Source of the DNA: Pleurotus ostreatus/Saccharomyces cerevisiae fusant
Lineage: Eukaryota; Opisthokonta
Assembly: GCA_024196135.1 (NCBI GenBank)
Contig: JAMQCK010000160.1
Span: 1 to 47,160, forward strand
Direction: 5' to 3'
Length of the DNA: 47,160 nt
The position numbers were made by a program, and so were the translations under genes. A model generated the notes under the pieces. It was given only the letters and a program-made list of their open reading frames with translations, made no database searches and was not told the DNA's origin. Positions within the stretch are counted from its first letter, which is position 1. Every line of letters begins with the position of its first letter. This document shows, one piece after another, positions 43,382 to 47,160 of this stretch.

Positions 43382-45123
43382 CTAAGCCTCCACCACATCC
43401 CCCCACACGCCTCGCACCCACTGCACGCACTGCGTCTGCAGCATCCGCACCGCGTCCCGCAAGGCCTTCGCCAGCACCGCATCCTCGAAGCCCTTCGGCG
43501 GGGGCGGGAGGCCGGCTGGGGCGTCCTCCTCTAGCAAGTCCGTCTTGCCAGTCCCGCCGTGCGATCCCGCCCCGCCGTGCCCCGCTCCCGACTCAGTCCT
43601 GCCATGCCCGAGCACCCTCCCCGTCCGCATCCTCTCGGGCGCCACGGGCGGTGGCGGCGGTGGCGCCGCGAGCGCGCGCGCCAGCCATTCGAGCACGCGT
43701 TTCTGCAGGAGCGCGAACACCGGGTCCTCCGCGCGCAGCGTGCGCTCGACTGTCGCGCGGACTTTTGATTCGTCTTCTTGGGGTGAGGGTGCATTTGACC
43801 TTGATCCTTCGTCAGTGCCAGGCGCGCTCGCAACGCCCCCATCTGCGCGAGCCTGCCTCCGGGCGCGCAGGACCTCATCGGCGAGGTTGATGATCTTCGT
43901 CTCGCCTGCGGAGGCGCCAGCTTCGTGCTCGGGCTTGATTTCCGCCTCGAGGAGTGTCCATAGGCGATGGGTCAGATCGTTGCTGGTCGAGGAAGACGAA
44001 TGGGAATTATGGGACGTCTGCGGTATATTCACCAGCGAGCGCAGCGAGGCGACGATAACGAGAGCCTGCAGGTGATTTTGCAAGCGGAACAGGTCGGGCG
44101 CGCAGAAGAACAATGGCGGTGGAAGATTGTTGGGCGGTGGCGGTGGACGCGAGACGGCGCTGTCCGACGGCTGGGAGATGTATTGAATCATGTTCGCCGC
44201 CACAGGAACGTTCGCGCCCAGCGCGTCGAGCAGGCGTGCGATCCAGGCGGGTAGCTCAGGCGCGTTCGCGTGGGCTTTGACCTCCTTGACCCATGTGGTC
44301 CACGCCTCCTTCACCGTGTCCTTGGACATGAGTGTGAGGATAAGTTCCCGCTCGCGTATGCGGGCTTGCTCGGTGACGATGGTGCGTATTTGCTGCTCAG
44401 TCATGACGCCGAGGACGGTCTGCGTGAGGTCGGACTTCATTTCCTGAGCGAGGGAGATGAGGGCTTGAATGCTGTCTATCACGATACGGGACGCGATAGC
44501 CTGATGCTCTGCTCTCTGCTCTGGGTGCAGGGAGTCCTCCGAGGAGTAGGGAGGCGCGCGGTCAAGCTCGGAGAGTATCTGGTCTATCTTTTCATCGCGT
44601 ATCGGCGCGCAGCGTTCCTTCAGAGCCAAAAGCGTGTCACGGAGTAAAGCGATGGTGGTATGCAGAGGTGATACACTTGGTGGTGGATATGGCGCTGAGA
44701 GGACGGAGAGGACGCGGTGACCAGGCGGAAGTAGGCCTTTGATGGCCTCGTAGATATCTGCATGTAGCCTATGCAATCGGTGAATCTGGGCAGATGGATC
44801 TGGTGAATTGAGAGCTTCGAGCGCCTCAATTATTGCGGTCAGTGGGGGACAGGAGCATTGGTAAGCACGCAACTCACTTCATCCCAGAACGCCTTATGCA
44901 CCATCTTCTCTACACGCGCTTGGAGATCTGCCATCCCATTCTTGGCTTCTGGTTCAGCTTTCGCCTGTTGACTCGAAGACCGGCTGAGCAGCATGGATAG
45001 GATGGATTTCCCCAGTGGGACGACCTTGGAGGGATCCGTCGCCAGCACATGGAGAAAGTAGACCTCGTTTGCGGCCTGCGCATGCTCTGCCGGAAATACA
45101 ATGGACGATCCTTCCCAAGACAT
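43382..45123 (-). CDS. TCP11/Sok1-like protein
   Basis: Two exons: ATG 45123 (MSWEGSSIVFPAEHAQ) to about 44880, then a short intron (GTGAGT donor, TTGAG acceptor at about 44829) joining KAFWDE to ALEALNSPDP, and a long second exon to TAG 43382-43384. About 560 residues, mostly helical. LHADIYEAIKGLLPPGHRVL and LRDTLLALKERCAPIRDEKI resemble the DI...L..LLP and (A)P.RD..I conserved blocks of TCP11-family proteins, which in yeast (Sok1) act near PKA signalling. A proline- and glycine-rich insert lies near 43550-43680. Family assignment is from remembered motif shape and is moderate. The sequence is high-GC, so several antisense frames stay open and are ignored. Confidence 0.68.
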
Positions 45124-46651
45124 TTCGATTGTCGAAGTCGAGTTCAACTTCAAGAAACGAGACAGAGCTCAATGCCGGTGACGTCACGCGTCTTACTTCC
45201 TAATCCGGCCGTGCCTTTGACGGAACCATCGGACCGTCGAGGCCGGTGCCCGCGCTCTGATCGGCGTCTTCCGGACGTCCTCCTTGCTTCGTACCATGAC
45301 AATCTGCTTTGAGGCGTCAGCAATAGATCGCTCATTTCCTCAAGCGCGCCTCTGAACCCCGCTATGAATGTCTCCTGACAAGACTCAGGACGGAACCTGC
45401 AAGAAAGCCCCGGGTCCCTAGATTCCGGCACGTTCATGGGCGCTAGCTACTGCTCAATGTTGGTCACCGCTGGACGCACGAAGGCGATTGCGAACTCCGA
45501 TGCGGTCAAGGTCATATGCCCATCCACCCTTGGGATATTGTTGAGAAGCTGTTCCGGGATCTTATCGCTCAGTACCCCAAGCGGCATACGAAAGACGTTC
45601 TTCTCCCTGCCAACCGTCCTCGCAGCAGAATACGTGCGAAGTGTGCCCCGGTGCGTCAGCCTTTTCTCATTCCACACGTGCCTGAGAAACTCTGGGCCCG
45701 CTGGCTGCTGTACATACAGAAGACTGCGGGCCTGTGGCTAATGGGATGCTTAGCGAACGCGAGGCTGTTTACCGATTCTCCTTGTCGATCACCATGGTCA
45801 TCTTGACGTACGCTTTACTCAGTGCTATTCCAGCTTCACTTCTACTCCCAGTCCTGAACCTGCTGTCCAGCCTCGCGTCGTCGAAGACTACACGAGATGG
45901 CACTTCTACCGGGACGCGTCCGCACTTTCATCTTCTCGCAATGCCCCGGGCCGCTCACGGCAACTAGAGGACAACGAGGGGTATTTACGTTTCACTCTTT
46001 ACCTTGTGTCGTGGGTCTACTGCAGCTCACCTGATTACGATCCCTCAATGTCTTTGTGAGTGGTCGTTCGGCCGGACCTTGCGAGATGCGGAAGCATACT
46101 TGGGGCGCTACGAATACTACTCTATCGACACGCAAGCAGACGCACTGCAGACGAACATCAGACCCTTGCATCTTGGCCGCCGGGCACCATATTTCGTGAC
46201 CATCGTCCGCGACAGCACGGTTTCGCTGCGCCGGATCTCCCAGTAGGGAGTTCACCGGACCTCCCCAGTGGTGCGCGCACTCATCATTCCATGACGAGTT
46301 TGCACCCTCATGCAGTCCCCAGAACCCCGTCTTGACTAAACAACGACTGTTTTGTCTACGCTCGTCTTGTTCAATGTATATAATGGCATTGTTACGCTGC
46401 CGGAAAAGGCGGCATGGAATTTCCTCCGTGGCGCACTCGTGTCTCGGACGGGTTCGCAACATTATCTCGATTGATGCGGTCATGTCGAAAAGGGCCCATT
46501 TGGATCTCCGTGGATCATGTCCAACGTACAAGCTATCCAATCCCCTAATCGGATCTAACCCGGCTTGCCAAGTACTTAAGAACTCGAACACAGTAGGTAC
46601 GACACCCTCACCCTTCCCCCTTCCCCCTGCGTTGCCTTCATCACCATCACG
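45124..46651. other. 1.5-kb interval upstream of PAL
   Basis: Divergent promoter space between the TCP11-like gene and PAL. Several 75-100 codon frames (for example 45447-45677 minus and 45516-45806 plus) overlap each other and show no domain. A TATATAATG element lies at about 46376 and a TTAAGAA stretch near 46574, either of which could belong to the PAL promoter. It may hide a decayed gene, but I cannot identify one. Confidence 0.4.
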
Positions 46652-47160
46652 ATGCCGTCTGCACACACATCCTACACCAACGGTCATGCCCATCACTTCA
46701 CCAACGGTGCCAACGGCGTCAATGGTGCAACTACGAAGAAGGCTACTGCTCAGGCCAACACGCTACTCGCCAGCTTCCTCGACAGCCACCGCGAGCTTGA
46801 AGCCTACAAGTACGTTCTTGTCCCATTGTCAGTGGATCATTGAGCTTATAGCAATCTTAGACACGGAAAGCCTGTCCTTGTTGACGGAGACAACCTTTCC
46901 GTCGCCGCGGTCGCCGCTGTCTCACGTTACAACGCGACTGTCGAGCTCGATGAGTCCCCAAGCATCCGCGAGCGCGTGAAGAAGAGCCGCCAGGTAATCG
47001 CCTCGAAGGTTGATAGTGGTGCGAGCGGTACGTGTCTATCATTAACCTCTCATACACCTCCAGCTGAATGTGGCACCGCAGTATACGGCCTCTCCACCGG
47101 CTTTGGAGGAAGTGCCGACACGCGAACGGACCAGCCTATCCTCCTAGGCCACGCCCTGTT
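46652..47160 (+). CDS. PAL: Phenylalanine ammonia-lyase, N-terminal part (runs off window)
   Basis: Enzyme that deaminates L-Phe (and often L-Tyr) to cinnamate with an MIO cofactor; cytosolic. ATG 46652 ([19 protein letters not shown]). Exon 1 46652-46809, exon 2 46861-47027, exon 3 from 47082. Conserved sequence: [50 protein letters not shown], then [16 protein letters not shown], which carries the catalytic Tyr loop of the aromatic lyase family, and LLGHALL at the edge. The MIO-forming Ala-Ser-Gly lies beyond the window. The Asn/Gly/His-rich N-terminus is common in basidiomycete PALs. Partial only because of the window boundary. Confidence 0.95.

Noticed and set aside
45447..45806. Opposed 75-97 codon frames upstream of PAL
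   Set aside because: They overlap on opposite strands, neither has a recognisable motif, and no splice-supported extension was found.
32718..47160. Alcohol dehydrogenase, NmrA and PAL as one phenylpropanoid cluster
   Set aside because: They are spread over 14 kb with seven or so unrelated housekeeping or membrane genes between them and no shared orientation.

Overview
This window is nuclear DNA from a filamentous basidiomycete, most likely a wood-decay agaricomycete (Polyporales-like). The grounds are gene-dense GC-rich sequence, genes split by many 47-70 nt GT-AG introns, a laccase-like multicopper oxidase, a fungal phenylalanine ammonia-lyase, a cinnamyl-alcohol-type dehydrogenase, and basidiomycete-style multi-intron 7TM proteins. 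The placement is inference from gene content; no species can be named. I recognise about 20 protein genes and one tRNA.

Layout. 0.6-1.3 kb: small secreted Ser/Asp-rich protein (+). 1.6-4.8 kb: MCM2 (-). 5.2-8.0 kb: multicopper oxidase (-). 8.8-9.6 kb: Mia40 (-). 9.87-9.96 kb: intron-containing tRNA-His(GUG) (+). 10.3-11.8 kb: NFKBIL1-like J-domain-type protein (-). 12.9-14.5 kb: CK2 alpha kinase (-). 14.7-15.5 kb: DUF2470-type membrane protein (-). 16.1-17.5 kb: 7TM paralog A (+). 18.1-23.0 kb: very long Sec7/PH Arf-GEF (-). 24.3-25.4 kb: flavin reductase-like protein (-). 26.9-27.6 kb: ML-domain (NPC2-type) lipid transfer protein (+). 28.1-29.7 kb: mitochondrial-type cation diffusion facilitator (-). 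29.7-32.7 kb: about 3 kb with no recognisable gene. 32.7-34.1 kb: zinc alcohol dehydrogenase (+), convergent with an NmrA-like gene at 34.4-35.4 kb (-). 35.9-39.1 kb: 7TM paralogs B and C in tandem (-). 40.0-41.9 kb: NIPA-type Mg transporter (-), divergent from a single-pass PY-motif protein at 42.2-42.75 kb (+). 43.4-45.1 kb: TCP11-like protein (-). 46.65 kb to the right edge: PAL, cut by the window (+).

Most genes are housekeeping (replication, mitochondrial import, vesicle traffic, signalling, ion transport). The accessory content is the multicopper oxidase, dehydrogenase, NmrA and PAL genes, the three 7TM paralogs, and two gene-poor stretches (25.5-26.8 and 29.7-32.7 kb). I see no clustered biosynthetic pathway, CRISPR array, rRNA or intact transposon.

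Most unusual observations: (1) the three 7TM paralogs share exon architecture including a 20-nt microexon encoding LN(S/A)YCT; (2) the CDF transporter encodes the core of its metal-binding motif on a 21-nt microexon, with both aspartate codons split by introns and one of those introns using a GC donor; (3) the MCM2 start codon appears to stand alone as the coding part of exon 1; (4) the Sec7 domain lacks the expected glutamate-finger motif; (5) a 51-bp near-identical inverted repeat flanks a gene-poor segment with possible orphan exons.
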